Shown here: positions 8,417 through 17,789 of the stretch, one piece after another
Position numbering within the stretch: position 1 is the stretch's first letter
Layout: every line of letters begins with the position of its first letter
DNA from: Mycolicibacterium fallax
Lineage (GTDB): Bacteria; Actinomycetota; Actinomycetes; Mycobacteriales; Mycobacteriaceae
Assembly: GCF_010726955.1 (NCBI RefSeq)
Contig: NZ_AP022603.1
Location: 2,542,001-2,606,000 of the forward strand
Reading direction: 5' to 3'
Length of the DNA: 64,000 bases
The notes under the pieces: generated by a model
The model's input: the letters and a program-made list of their open reading frames with translations, nothing else
Database searches by the model: none
Told to the model about the DNA's origin: nothing
Program-made: the position numbers and the translations under genes

Positions 8417-9429
8417 CCGTCCCGGCGGCGAACCCCGCTCGTCAGCTGCGCGAGCATGGCGGCGAAGACCAGCGCCCACACCGCCAGCGCGATCCAGATT
8501 TCTACGGCGCCGACCCCGGCGACGATCGGCAGGCCGTCGGCGTGGCCAAGGAAGATCGACCCGACCCCGTACATGCCCAGCGGGAACACCATGCTCCACA
8601 GCGTGGGCTCGTAGCGCAGCGGGATGCGGTGCACGACGTGCCGCCACACCCCGGTGGCCAGCAGCGGGATGACCAACCAGGTCCCGAACCCCCAGAACAG
8701 CACCGAGGTCCCGCCGATCAGACCGCGGGTGGCGGCGACCATCGGCGCATCGGCCATCTCCACGATGCTCGCGCCGGCCACCACGGTGATCGCGGTGGCG
8801 CCCATCGCCACCCAGTAGGGCGGGGTGAGGTCCTCGGCTTTGACCGGGTACAACATCAGCCGCAGCGCGACGAGCACCCCGACCGCGCCGTACAGGAACA
8901 CCCCGACCGACCAGGAGAACACCGCCAGCACGGCGAGCTCGCGACGACCGAACTCCGGTTGCAGCGCGGCGGCCAGCACCGCGACCGACTGACTGGCGAC
9001 CACCCAGGTGAACCAGCTGCCGTTGGCGGCGGTGAGCACCGGCCGCACCGCGCGGCCGAACAGCGCCGTCCAGGGCACCACGTAGCCGAGGATCAGCCAG
9101 GCCACCCAGCCGACGGTCAGCAGGATCCCGGCGTAGAGGTAGTGCCGGTCGACCGCGAGCCGGGTGCCCAGCACATCGGTGGCCGCGACGAAGGTGAAGG
9201 TGGCGAAGCCGCGGCGCGGGTCGGTCAGGTCGGCGACGAACTCCCGGCGGAAGGCGACGACGCGAGCGACGGTCGCGACCAGCAGCACGGCGTAGCTGAG
9301 CACCCCGATCCACAGCAGCGCCACCGACAGCGCGTGGGCCCCCTGGTACCGCATGCCGATCGAGACGATGCCGGTCGCCATGACCAGCGCGAAGTAGCCC
9401 GGGTGCAGGGTGCGCACCGCGTCCCGCAC
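8413..9429 (-). CDS. TDT-family (TehA/SLAC1-like) membrane transporter
   Basis: A 338-aa protein with about ten hydrophobic segments beginning with LHPGYFALVMATGIVSIG, the typical first helix of the tellurite-resistance/C4-dicarboxylate transporter (TDT) family. The substrate is unknown; anions or C4-dicarboxylates are family precedents. The GTG start is 9 bp after the flavin-reductase stop, with GGAGGG spaced appropriately, so the two genes form an operon. This position differs from M. tuberculosis, where I recall a longer, apparently different membrane protein (Rv0246). Confidence 0.8.
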   Translation of the reverse strand: MRDAVRTLHPGYFALVMATGIVSIGMRYQGAHALSVALLWIGVLSYAVLLVATVARVVAFRREFVADLTDPRRGFATFTFVAATDVLGTRLAVDRHYLYAGILLTVGWVAWLILGYVVPWTALFGRAVRPVLTAANGSWFTWVVASQSVAVLAAALQPEFGRRELAVLAVFSWSVGVFLYGAVGVLVALRLMLYPVKAEDLTPPYWVAMGATAITVVAGASIVEMADAPMVAATRGLIGGTSVLFWGFGTWLVIPLLATGVWRHVVHRIPLRYEPTLWSMVFPLGMYGVGSIFLGHADGLPIVAGVGAVEIWIALAVWALVFAAMLAQLTSGVRRRDG

Positions 9430-9438
9430 GACGGGTGC

Positions 9439-10029
<591 letters not shown>

Positions 10030-10124
10030 TTACCGGGCTGACCTGCGACGGCCTCACCAAACCCACCGGTGGGTTGAATGGATCACAGGGCTTGCTTTTG
10101 CGGCAGAACTGGGTTTAAATTGTA

Positions 10125-10140
10125 GTTACTGGTGGGTAAC
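10125..10140 (+). promoter_or_regulatory. Palindromic operator candidate upstream of fadE5
   Basis: GTTACTGGTGGGTAAC has 5-bp perfect arms (GTTAC/GTAAC) around a 6-bp centre. It closely resembles CTTACTCTGGAGTAAG at 14810-14825 between fadA2 and fabG4, giving a shared sTTACTnnnGrGTAAs pattern. It lies about 65 bp before the fadE5 GTG, where a TetR-type fatty-acid repressor could act. Confidence 0.45.
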
Positions 10141-10205
10141 TTAGATCGATGCCCAACCTTGTAACAACAAGTTCAAGTGGCAATTTCTCATCGAGGAGGA
10201 TTGAC

Positions 10206-12044
10206 GTGGGCCACTACAAGTCCAACGTACGCGACCAGGAATTCAACCTGTTCGAGGTTTTCGGCATCGACAAGGCGCTCGGCAAGGGCAAGTTCGCCGA
10301 CATCGACGTCGACACCGCCCGCGAAATGCTTGCGGAGATGGCCCGTCTGGCCGAAGGCCCGATCGCCGACTCCTTCGAGGACGGCGATCGCCATCCCCCG
10401 GTCTTCGATCCCGAAGCCCACACCGTCACCCTGCCGGAGTCCTTCAAGGCCTCCGTGCGCGCCGCCATCGAGGGCGGCTGGAACAAGGTCAGCCTCGATG
10501 AGGAGCTCGGCGGCATGCCGGCTCCCCGCGCGCTGCTCTGGGCCCTCAACGAGCACATCCTCGGCGCCAACCCGGCCGTCTGGATGTACGCCGGCGGCGC
10601 TGCGTTCGCAAAGATCTTCTACGACAACGGCACCGAAGAGCAGAAGAAGTGGGCCGTCCTGGCCGCCGAGCGGGACTGGGGCGCCACCATGGTGCTGACC
10701 GAGCCGGACGCCGGCTCCGACGTCGGCGCCGGCCGCACCAAGGCCATCGAACAGCCCGACGGCTCCTGGCACATCGACGGGGTGAAGCGGTTCATCACCT
10801 CCGCGGAGTCCGACGACCTGTTCGAGAACATCTTCCACCTGGTGCTGGCCCGCCCCGAGGGCGCAGGCCCCGGCACCAAGGGCCTGTCGCTGTTCTTCGT
10901 GCCGAAGTACCTGTTCGACTTCGAGACCGGTGAGCCGGGCGAGCGCAACGGCGCCTTCGTCACCAACGTCGAGCACAAGATGGGCCTGAAGGTCTCGGCC
11001 ACCTGTGAGCTGACCTTCGGCCAGCACGGCATCCCGGCCAAGGGCTGGCTCGTCGGCGAGGTGCACTCCGGCATTGCGCAGATGTTCGAGGTCATCGAGC
11101 AGGCCCGAATGATGGTGGGCACCAAGGCCATCGCCACCCTGTCGACCGGCTACCTCAACGCGCTGGAGTACGCCAAGGAGCGCGTGCAGGGTGCAGACCT
11201 GACCCAGATGATGGACAAGGCCGCCCCGCGCGTCACCATCACCCATCACCCCGACGTCCGTCGCAGCCTGATGACCCAGAAGGCCTACGCCGAGGGCATG
11301 CGAGCGGTCTACCTGTACACCGCCTCGTTCCAGGACCGAGAGGTCGCCGAGGCCGTGCACGGCATCGACGCGGACCTGGCCTTCAAGATCAACGATCTGC
11401 TGCTGCCGATCGTCAAGGGCTGCGGTTCCGAGCGGGCCTTCGTGCTGCTGGGCCAGGAGTCGCTGCAGACCTTCGGCGGCTCCGGCTTCCTGCAGGACTA
11501 CCCGATCGAGCAGTACGTCCGCGACTCGAAGATCGACTCGCTGTATGAGGGCACCACCGCCATCCAGGCGCAGGACTTCTTCTTCCGGAAGATCATCCGG
11601 GACAAGGGCCAGGCGCTGGGATGGGTGGCCGGCCAGATCGACGAGTTCATCAAGAACGAGACCGGCAACGGCCGGCTGAAGGCCGAGCGCGCCGCGCTGG
11701 CCACCGCGCTGGCCGATGTGCAGGGCATGGCCGCCTCGCTGACCGGCTACCTGATGGCCGCCCAGGAGGACGCCCCGAGCGTCTACAAGGTGGGCCTTGG
11801 CTCGGTGCGATTCCTGATGGCCGTCGGCGATCTGCTGGTCGGCTGGCTACTGGCCCGCCAGGCCGCGGTGGCGATCGAGAAGCTCGACGCCGGCGTCACC
11901 GGCGCGGACAAGTCGTTCTACGAGGGCAAGGTCGCCGCGGCGTCCTTCTTCGCCAAGAACATGCTGCCGCTGCTGACCTCCACCCGCACCGTCGTCGAGA
12001 ACCTCGACAACGACGTGATGGAGCTCGACGAAGCCGCCTTCTGA
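10206..12044 (+). CDS. fadE5: Acyl-CoA dehydrogenase FadE5
   Basis: A 612-aa long-form acyl-CoA dehydrogenase closely matching M. tuberculosis FadE5 (Rv0244c) from [10 protein letters not shown] to MELDEAAF. Landmarks are [16 protein letters not shown] (flavin loop), [12 protein letters not shown], and the catalytic-loop region [17 protein letters not shown]. It introduces the alpha-beta double bond in acyl-CoA with FAD. The GTG 10206 start is supported by GAGGAGGA 7 bp upstream and by the family N-terminus; an upstream in-frame ATG at 10149 lacks such support. A perfect 17-bp stem terminator follows. Confidence 0.95.
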   Translation: MGHYKSNVRDQEFNLFEVFGIDKALGKGKFADIDVDTAREMLAEMARLAEGPIADSFEDGDRHPPVFDPEAHTVTLPESFKASVRAAIEGGWNKVSLDEELGGMPAPRALLWALNEHILGANPAVWMYAGGAAFAKIFYDNGTEEQKKWAVLAAERDWGATMVLTEPDAGSDVGAGRTKAIEQPDGSWHIDGVKRFITSAESDDLFENIFHLVLARPEGAGPGTKGLSLFFVPKYLFDFETGEPGERNGAFVTNVEHKMGLKVSATCELTFGQHGIPAKGWLVGEVHSGIAQMFEVIEQARMMVGTKAIATLSTGYLNALEYAKERVQGADLTQMMDKAAPRVTITHHPDVRRSLMTQKAYAEGMRAVYLYTASFQDREVAEAVHGIDADLAFKINDLLLPIVKGCGSERAFVLLGQESLQTFGGSGFLQDYPIEQYVRDSKIDSLYEGTTAIQAQDFFFRKIIRDKGQALGWVAGQIDEFIKNETGNGRLKAERAALATALADVQGMAASLTGYLMAAQEDAPSVYKVGLGSVRFLMAVGDLLVGWLLARQAAVAIEKLDAGVTGADKSFYEGKVAAASFFAKNMLPLLTSTRTVVENLDNDVMELDEAAF

Positions 12045-12067
12045 TCCGCTGAATCACCTCTGTCACC

Positions 12068-12103
12068 GAAACGCTCGGCTGGGACTTCCCAGCCGAGCGT
12101 TTC
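12068..12103. terminator. Bidirectional terminator hairpin between fadE5 and the SDR gene
   Basis: A perfect 17-bp inverted repeat (arm GAAACGCTCGGCTGGGA) with a 2-base centre lies 23 bp after the fadE5 stop and downstream of the convergent SDR gene. It has no long U-tract, as is usual in mycobacteria. It shares an AACGCTCG...CGAGCGTT base with the hairpin at 34753. Confidence 0.8.
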
Positions 12104-12133
12104 GCTTTGCTGGCCGCCGCGCCGTAGTCAGAC

Positions 12134-12147
12134 GTACCGTTTGGTAC
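12134..12147. repeat. GTACC/GGTAC palindrome in the SDR 3' region
   Basis: GTACCGTTTGGTAC forms perfect 5-bp arms around GTTT. It lies downstream of both convergent genes, so an operator role is doubtful. Further GGTAC words occur nearby (about 12200-12235). Confidence 0.35.
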
Positions 12148-12234
12148 CAGAGTGACCGGCGAGACGAAAGTGCCACCGAAATCCCGAGAGGCTCGCGGAT
12201 CGGTACGTTCGGCTACGGCAGCCCGACCGGTACC

Positions 12235-13050
12235 TCAGGCCGGACCCGGCGCCCCCAGGATGTATGCACCGGTGTCCGGGTGGTGGTACCAGCCGCCGGC
12301 CGCACTCGTCCCGCCGTCGACGTGGATGGTCTGCCCGGTCACGTAGGCGCTCAGTTCGGTCGCCAGAAACACTGCCGCCCCGCCCATTTCGTCCACATGC
12401 CCGGCCCGGCCGACCGGGATGTTGTTCGCCGCATTGGCCATCGACTCGACCGCGCCGATGCGTTCCAGTCCCTCGGTGAGGGTGAAATCGGGGGCCAGGC
12501 AGTTGACCCGGATTCGGTGCGGCGCCAATTCCAGGGCGGCGGTCTTGGTGAAGTTGATGACGCCGGCCTTGGCCGCGGCGTAGGCCGCGTAGCCGGGGGC
12601 GGCGCGGGTGCCCTCGATGCTGCTGATGTTGATGATGCTGCCCGCGCTGCCGCGGTCCACCAGGGTCCGCGCCAGCCGCTGGGTGCACAGCAGCACCTGC
12701 GTCAGGTTCGCCCGGATCAGGCTGTCCCAGCCGTTGACCGAGGTGTCCAGAAACGGCGACTTGAAGGTCCCGCCGGCATTGTTCACCAGCACGGTCGGCA
12801 CGCCGAGTTGGTCAACGGTGCGGGCCAGCGCCGCGTCCACCTGATCGGGATCCCGGACGTCGATGACGCAGGCCAGCCCGCCGATCTCGGCGGCGACCGC
12901 CTCCGCGGTCTCGGCGTCGCGTTCCCAGATCGCCACGGTTGCGCCGTACTCGGCGAAGGCCTGCGCGATGCCGCGGCCGATACCCGCGCCGCCCCCGGTG
13001 ACGACGGCGACCCGGCCGTCCAGCGCGGCGGCGTTCCTGGACAGTGCCAT
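12235..13050 (-). CDS. SDR-family oxidoreductase
   Basis: This 271-aa classical SDR has the cofactor motif TGGGAGIG at residues 18-25, VLVNNAGG, the catalytic Ser in INISSIEGTRA, and YAAYAAAK (YxxxK), then VNCLAPDFTLTEG and the C-terminal VDGGTSAAGGWY typical of this family. It probably oxidises or reduces a hydroxyl on a lipid or steroid-like substrate; the substrate is not readable. The ATG has AGGAGGA 7 bp upstream. It lies downstream of fadA2 on the same strand, separated by 340 bp containing repeats. Confidence 0.85.
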   Translation of the reverse strand: MALSRNAAALDGRVAVVTGGGAGIGRGIAQAFAEYGATVAIWERDAETAEAVAAEIGGLACVIDVRDPDQVDAALARTVDQLGVPTVLVNNAGGTFKSPFLDTSVNGWDSLIRANLTQVLLCTQRLARTLVDRGSAGSIINISSIEGTRAAPGYAAYAAAKAGVINFTKTAALELAPHRIRVNCLAPDFTLTEGLERIGAVESMANAANNIPVGRAGHVDEMGGAAVFLATELSAYVTGQTIHVDGGTSAAGGWYHHPDTGAYILGAPGPA

Positions 13051-13078
13051 CGGGATCCTCCTGGGGCGATCTGCGGTC

Positions 13079-13099
13079 AGCCGGTGCTCAGCACCGGCT
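13079..13099. repeat. Hairpin upstream of the SDR start
   Basis: AGCCGGTGC-TCA-GCACCGGCT is a perfect 9-bp stem 29 bp before the SDR start codon, on the fadA2-SDR intergenic side. It could be a fadA2 transcript end or part of the SDR leader; nothing distinguishes these. Confidence 0.5.
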
Positions 13100-13130
13100 C
13101 GCGGTGTTCGGTGAATACCACAGCGCACCA

Positions 13131-13202
13131 CACCCTCGGGGTCACCACGGTCGACACCCCCGGGATCACCTCGGTCGACACCCTCGGGGTCACCAGGATC
13201 GT
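13131..13202. repeat. Three 24-bp tandem repeats between fadA2 and the SDR
   Basis: Units start at 13131, 13155 and 13179; the consensus begins CACCCTCGGGGTCACC and ends GGTCGA. The third copy has diverged at its end. Within the 340-bp fadA2/SDR intergenic region I see only this array, the hairpin at 13079 and no convincing ORF. Confidence 0.75.
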
Positions 13203-13390
13203 CGGCCCGGCGTCGGGCCCGGAGAGAAATGCGCCCCGGACCCGAGGCCACCGGACTCCCCTCGGGTCCGCCGGCGACGCGCCCGGGGCTGCATAAGGGG
13301 CCCCGCGTTGCCGTCGGGTCGGGGGGGTCGGACGACAACACGGGGCTGTGCGGGGTATCGCTGCCCGCCCGCCCGGCGTTACACCGGCGC

Positions 13391-14737
13391 TCAGGCCTCC
13401 ATGATGGCGGTGACGCCCTGACCGCCGGCGGCGCAGATCGAGATCAGCCCGCGCACCGGCTTGCCGGTCGCCGCCTTCTTCTCGGCCAGCTGCTTGGCCA
13501 GCTGCGCGATGATCCGCCCGCCGGTCGCGGCGAACGGGTGCCCGGCCGCCAGCGATGAGCCGTTGACGTTCAGCTTGGACCGGTCGATGGCGCCCAGCGG
13601 CGCGTCCAGGCCGAGCTTCACGCTGCAGTACTCCGCGGACTCCCAGGCCGCCAGGGTGGCCAACACCACCGAGGCGAACGCCTCGTGGATCTCGTAGTAG
13701 TCGAAGTCGGCCAGCGTCAGGCCGTTGCGGGCCAGCAGTCGCGGCACCGCGTAGGTCGGCGCCATCAGCAGGCCGTCGGCGCCGCTGACGAAGTCCACCG
13801 CCGCGGTCTCGCCGTCGACCAGGTAGGCCAGCGGCTCGTGACCGTGCTCGGCGGCCCAGTCCTCGCTGGCCAGCAGCGCCACCGAGGCGCCGTCGGTCAG
13901 CGGGGTGGAGTTGCCTGCGGTCATGGTGGCGTCGCCGAGGCGCACGCCGAACACCGGGCGCAGCGTGGCCAGCTTCTCCACCGACGAGTTCGGCCGCAGG
14001 TTGTCGTCGCGGTACAGGCCCAGGAACGGGGTGACCAGGTCGTCGAAGAAGCCCCGGTCATAGGCGGCGGCCATGTTGCGGTGGCTGGCGGCGGCCAGTT
14101 CGTCCTGGTCGACGCGCTTGACGCCCATCTGCTTGGCGGTGATCGCGGCGTGCTCGCCCATCGACAGACCGGTGCGGACCTCGGAGTTGGCCGGGGCGTC
14201 CAGTCCCAGGGTGGCGGGCAGCCTGCCGGCCAGCTTGAGCCGGTCGACGTTCGATTTGGCCCGCCGGATCGACAGCATGGTGCGGCGCATCTCGTCACCG
14301 AAGGCGATCGGGGCGTCGGAGGTGGTGTCCACACCGCCGGCGGCGACGACCTCGTAGCGGCCAAGGGCAATGCCGTCGGCGCCGATCAGCGCGGACTGCA
14401 GGCCGGTGCCGCAGGCCTGCTGAACGTCGAAGCCCGGGGTGTAGGGCGACAGCCGGCTGCCCAGCACCGACTCGCGGATCAGGTTGAAGTCGCGGCTGTG
14501 CTTGAGCACGGCGCCGCCGATCACCATGGACAGTCGCTGACCGTCGAGGCCGAACCGCTCCACCAGCCCGTCCAGCGCCGCGGTGAACATGTCCTGGTTG
14601 GAGGCGTGGGCGTAGGCACCGTCGGACCGCGCGAACGGAATGCGGTTGCCGCCGAGCACGGCGACCCGGCGCCGGCCGGCCTGGCTTCCGGTGGATGCCT
14701 TGCTTCCGGCGGAAGCCTTGCTTGCTGAGGTAGCCAC
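13391..14737 (-). CDS. fadA2: Acetyl-CoA acetyltransferase / 3-ketoacyl-CoA thiolase FadA2
   Basis: This 448-aa thiolase equals Rv0243. The nucleophilic Cys lies in FDVQQACGTGLQSA, the active-site His in GHPFAATGGR and the second Cys in ISICAAGGQG. It probably cleaves 3-ketoacyl-CoA in beta-oxidation with FadE5 and the hydratase/ketoreductase pair across the intergenic region. The N-terminus carries a low-complexity Ala/Ser/Lys/Gly stretch (residues 2-20) encoded by ~18-bp tandem repeats near 14686-14721, unusual for a thiolase. The start is GTG after GGGAGAG. It is divergent from fabG4, sharing a 133-bp promoter region. Confidence 0.93.
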   Translation of the reverse strand: MATSASKASAGSKASTGSQAGRRRVAVLGGNRIPFARSDGAYAHASNQDMFTAALDGLVERFGLDGQRLSMVIGGAVLKHSRDFNLIRESVLGSRLSPYTPGFDVQQACGTGLQSALIGADGIALGRYEVVAAGGVDTTSDAPIAFGDEMRRTMLSIRRAKSNVDRLKLAGRLPATLGLDAPANSEVRTGLSMGEHAAITAKQMGVKRVDQDELAAASHRNMAAAYDRGFFDDLVTPFLGLYRDDNLRPNSSVEKLATLRPVFGVRLGDATMTAGNSTPLTDGASVALLASEDWAAEHGHEPLAYLVDGETAAVDFVSGADGLLMAPTYAVPRLLARNGLTLADFDYYEIHEAFASVVLATLAAWESAEYCSVKLGLDAPLGAIDRSKLNVNGSSLAAGHPFAATGGRIIAQLAKQLAEKKAATGKPVRGLISICAAGGQGVTAIMEA

Positions 14738-14809
14738 GAGATCTCTCCCTAAATTCGGCGTAAGTGGCGAGCGTCACCGCCCTGTCGGGCAGCAATACTA
14801 CCCACTATT

Positions 14810-14825
14810 CTTACTCTGGAGTAAG
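14810..14825 (+). promoter_or_regulatory. Palindromic operator candidate in the fadA2/fabG4 divergent promoter
   Basis: CTTACTCTGGAGTAAG has 7-bp perfect arms (CTTACTC/GAGTAAG) and a 2-bp centre. It lies between the two divergent starts and resembles the fadE5 palindrome at 10125. One regulator could therefore control fadE5, fadA2 and fabG4-htdX together. Confidence 0.5.
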
Positions 14826-14870
14826 TTAGTGTCCGACCGCATACCCACTGCGATATGAGAGGCAGCCTCC

Positions 14871-16235
14871 GTGGCCCCCAAGCTCCCAACCGACCTGTAC
14901 TCGACCGTCTTCGGCTCCGGCCTCGGATCGCTGCTGGCCAAGCAGCTCGGCGTCCCGCAGGCGGAGACCCTGCGTCGCTACCGCGCCGGCGAACCCGCGC
15001 TGGCCGGGCCGCTGCTGATCGGCGGCGAGGGCCGGATCGTCGAGCCGATGCGCGCCGCGCTGGCCGACGACTACGACATCGTCGGCAACAACATCGGCGG
15101 CCGCTGGGCGGACCGATTCGGCGGCCTGCTGTTCGACGCCACCGGCATCACCGACGGCGCCGGCCTGAAGGCCCTGCACGACTTCTTCACCCCGCTGCTG
15201 CGCAACGTCGCCCCGTCCGGCCGCGTCGTCGTCGTCGGCACCACCCCGGAGCTGACCGGCAGCGTCGACGAGCGGATCGCCCAGCGCGCGCTGGAGGGCT
15301 TCACCCGATCGCTGGCCAAGGAGATGCTGCGCGGCGCCACCGTGCAGCTGGTCTACCTCTCCCCCGACGCCGCCCCCGGCGCCAGTGGCCTGGAATCGAC
15401 CCTGCGCTTCCTGCTCTCGGGCCGTTCGGCCTACGTCGACGGCCAGGTGATCTACGTCGGCGCCGACGACGCCGTCGCCCCCGCCGACTGGGACAAGCCG
15501 CTGGCCGGCAAGGTCGCCATCATCACCGGCGCGGCCCGCGGGATCGGCGCGACGATCGCCGAGGTGTTCGCCCGTGACGGGGCCAAGGTCGTGGCGATCG
15601 ACGTCGACGCCGCCGCCGACGCGCTGGCCGAGACCGCCGCCAAGGTGGGCGGCACCGCGCTGCCGCTGGACGTCACCGCCGAGGACGCCGTCGCCAAGAT
15701 CACCGCGCATCTGGCCGAGCACTACAACGGCAAGGCTGACGTGCTGGTCAACAACGCCGGCATCACCCGCGACAAGCTGCTGGCCAACATGGACGACGCC
15801 CGCTGGGACGCGGTGATCGCGGTGAACCTGCTGGCCCCGCAGCGCCTGGCCGAGGGCCTGGTGGCCGGCGGTGCGATCGGCTCCGGCGGCCGGATCATCG
15901 GGCTGTCCTCGATGGCCGGCATCGCAGGCAACCGCGGTCAGACCAACTACGCGGCCACCAAGGCCGGCATGATCGGCCTGACCGACGCGCTGGCCCCGGG
16001 GCTGGCCAAGCAGGGCATCACCATCAACGCGGTGGCGCCGGGCTTCATCGAGACCAAGATGACCGAGGCCATCCCTTTCGCCACTCGCGAGGTCGGCCGC
16101 CGGCTGAACTCGCTGTTCCAGGGCGGCGAGCCGGTCGACGTCGCCGAGGCCATCGCCTACTTCGCCAGCCCCGCCTCCAACGCCGTCACCGGAAACACCA
16201 TCCGGGTCTGCGGCCAGGCGATGCTGGGGGCCTAG
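14871..16235 (+). CDS. fabG4: High-molecular-weight 3-oxoacyl-[ACP]/CoA reductase FabG4
   Basis: This 454-aa two-domain protein matches Rv0242c. The N-terminal ~200 residues are a degenerate flavodoxin-like domain. The C-terminal half is a full ketoreductase: [10 protein letters not shown] cofactor loop, [17 protein letters not shown], catalytic Ser in [16 protein letters not shown] with Tyr and Lys in NYAATKAG. It reduces 3-oxoacyl thioesters. The GTG start follows a weak GAGAGGCAG. htdX begins 4 bp after the stop, so the two form an operon. Confidence 0.95.
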   Translation: MAPKLPTDLYSTVFGSGLGSLLAKQLGVPQAETLRRYRAGEPALAGPLLIGGEGRIVEPMRAALADDYDIVGNNIGGRWADRFGGLLFDATGITDGAGLKALHDFFTPLLRNVAPSGRVVVVGTTPELTGSVDERIAQRALEGFTRSLAKEMLRGATVQLVYLSPDAAPGASGLESTLRFLLSGRSAYVDGQVIYVGADDAVAPADWDKPLAGKVAIITGAARGIGATIAEVFARDGAKVVAIDVDAAADALAETAAKVGGTALPLDVTAEDAVAKITAHLAEHYNGKADVLVNNAGITRDKLLANMDDARWDAVIAVNLLAPQRLAEGLVAGGAIGSGGRIIGLSSMAGIAGNRGQTNYAATKAGMIGLTDALAPGLAKQGITINAVAPGFIETKMTEAIPFATREVGRRLNSLFQGGEPVDVAEAIAYFASPASNAVTGNTIRVCGQAMLGA

Positions 16236-16239
16236 CACC

Positions 16240-17082
16240 ATGACCGAGCAGCCCAACAACCTCGCGAACATGCTGCGCGCCGCCGTCGGCGCACTGCCGG
16301 TGATCCCGCGCGGCGACGCCCTGCCGTCGCGCACCGTGGAACTCGACGACATCACCATCGACCCGGAGAACGTCGCGGAGTACGCCGCGGTGACCGGCCT
16401 GCGGTTCACCGACGCGGTGCCGCTGACCTACCCGTTCGTGCTGACCTTCCCGGCGGTGATGGCACTGGCCACCGGGTTCGACTTCCCGTTCCCCGCAATG
16501 GGTTCGGTGCACACCGAGAACCACATCACCCGGTACCGGCCGATCTCGGTGACCGACACACTGGGCATCACGGTGAACGCGGAGAACCTGCGCGAGCACC
16601 GCAAGGGCCTGCTGGTGGATCTGGTGTCGAAGGTCAGCGTCGGCAATGAGCTGGCCTGGCACCAGGTGACGACGTTCCTGCACCAGCAGCGCACCAGCCT
16701 GTCCGGCGAACCCAAGCCGGAGCCGACCAAGCAGCCGAAACTGCCGCCGCCCAACGCGATCCTGCGGATGACCGGTGGCCAGATCCGTCGCTACGCTTCG
16801 GTCGGCGGTGACCACAACCCGATCCACACCAGTTCGATCGGCGCCAAGCTGTTCGGCTTCCCAACCGCGATCGCGCACGGGATGTTCAGCGCGGCAGCGG
16901 TTCTGGGCAACATCGAGGCCCAGCTGCCCGATGCGGTGCGCTATTCGGTCCGGTTCGGCAAGCCGATCCTGCTGCCGGCGTCGGTGGGCCTGTACACCGA
17001 CCGGGTCGACGACGGCTGGGACCTGAGCCTGCGCAACCTGAAGAAGGGCTACCCGCACCTGACCGGAACGCTTCGCGGCTAG
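16240..17082 (+). CDS. htdX: (R)-specific 3-hydroxyacyl-thioester dehydratase HtdX (MaoC-like)
   Basis: This 280-aa double-hotdog protein equals Rv0241c. The C-terminal half carries the hydratase-2 motif YASVGGDHNPIHTS with catalytic Asp/His, followed by FPTAIAHGMFS. It reversibly hydrates 2-enoyl thioesters and pairs with FabG4. The ATG lies 4 bp after fabG4. A strong intrinsic terminator follows at 17141. Confidence 0.93.
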   Translation: MTEQPNNLANMLRAAVGALPVIPRGDALPSRTVELDDITIDPENVAEYAAVTGLRFTDAVPLTYPFVLTFPAVMALATGFDFPFPAMGSVHTENHITRYRPISVTDTLGITVNAENLREHRKGLLVDLVSKVSVGNELAWHQVTTFLHQQRTSLSGEPKPEPTKQPKLPPPNAILRMTGGQIRRYASVGGDHNPIHTSSIGAKLFGFPTAIAHGMFSAAAVLGNIEAQLPDAVRYSVRFGKPILLPASVGLYTDRVDDGWDLSLRNLKKGYPHLTGTLRG

Positions 17083-17106
17083 GGCTTGGGGGCACTGGGG
17101 GACGCT

Positions 17107-17135
17107 GGTGCAGCGCACGGGGGCAGCGCTGCACC
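17107..17135 (+). repeat. 10-bp hairpin after htdX
   Basis: GGTGCAGCGC pairs with GCGCTGCACC across a 9-base loop, just upstream of the main terminator. Possibly a first, weaker termination structure. Confidence 0.6.
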
Positions 17136-17140
17136 GCAAG

Positions 17141-17185
17141 AAGTGTCACCGTCGCGGAAACTTTTCCGCGGCGGTGACACTTTTT
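17141..17185 (+). terminator. Strong intrinsic terminator of the fabG4-htdX operon
   Basis: The 19-nt arm beginning AAGTGTCACCG pairs with 17164-17182 with a single U-G pair, a 4-base loop and a run of five T. It begins 58 bp after the htdX stop. A classic L-shaped terminator, rare in mycobacteria. Confidence 0.9.
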
Positions 17186-17237
17186 ACCTTTCGCGGCGCG
17201 GAGATCACCACCGGGTCGCGGCAACAGGCCGTCGGCG

Positions 17238-17702
17238 CATCGAGTGGGAACTCAGGGACGTTAGTGAGAACTTTGGCCGGGTGCGCTCATCGAGTGAGAA
17301 CGCAGGGACGCTGGTGAGAACTTCTGCAGGCCGGGTTCATCGAGTGAGAAACCAGGGCGCTTGGTGAGAACCCAGGGACGTTAGTGAGAACCCAGGACGG
17401 CGCTCGTCATCGAAAGAGAAACCTGGGATGCGTTGATCGAGTAGACCCAGCCACAATGTCTCACTCGATGAAAACCCCCGCCCTCGGTTCTCACCAACGT
17501 CCCTCCGTTCTCACTAACGTCCCTGAGTTCTCACTCGATTTCGGGCCCCGCCACAATGTCTCACTAAGCTCCCAGGGTCCTCACTCGATGCCGAGCCCCG
17601 GCAGAACTTCTCACCAGCGTCCCTGCGTTCTCACTCGATGAGCGCGGGCACCGACCGGAACCGCGCGGCCGCCAAAAGCGTCCCTGGTTTCTCACTCGAT
17701 GA
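17238..17702. repeat. Mirror-image array of GTGAGAAC/GTTCTCAC repeats
   Basis: The left half (17238-17420) carries copies of a ~20-bp unit approximating GTGAGAACCCAGGGACGTTA, often prefixed CATCGA. The right half (17453-17702) carries the same unit inverted (GTTCTCACNAACGTCCCT...TCTCACTCGATG). About seven forward and nine reverse GTGAGAA-type words occur, often 20 bp apart, around an axis near 17440. No convincing gene exists in 17083-17789; open frames here follow the repeat. The function is unknown. Confidence 0.85.
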
Positions 17703-17789
17703 CGGGGGCCACCAAGGAGTTCGCACTCGAGGCCCGCGAAACCGCCCGCGCCGCAAGCAGAAGCCCCGCAGTCCGCGCTCGCAACAAAG

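Noticed and set aside
10163..10176. AACAAGTT in the fadE5 leader considered as a KstR site
   Set aside because: One fixed base is wrong and it lies downstream of the likely promoter near the ribosome-binding site; the palindrome at 10125 is a better operator.
12134..12147. GTACCGTTTGGTAC considered as an operator for the SDR gene
   Set aside because: It is at the 3' end of the SDR gene and of fadE5, not upstream of any start.
17238..17702. Repeat array considered as a CRISPR
   Set aside because: Units invert midway, intervals are themselves repeated rather than unique, and no cas gene is nearby.
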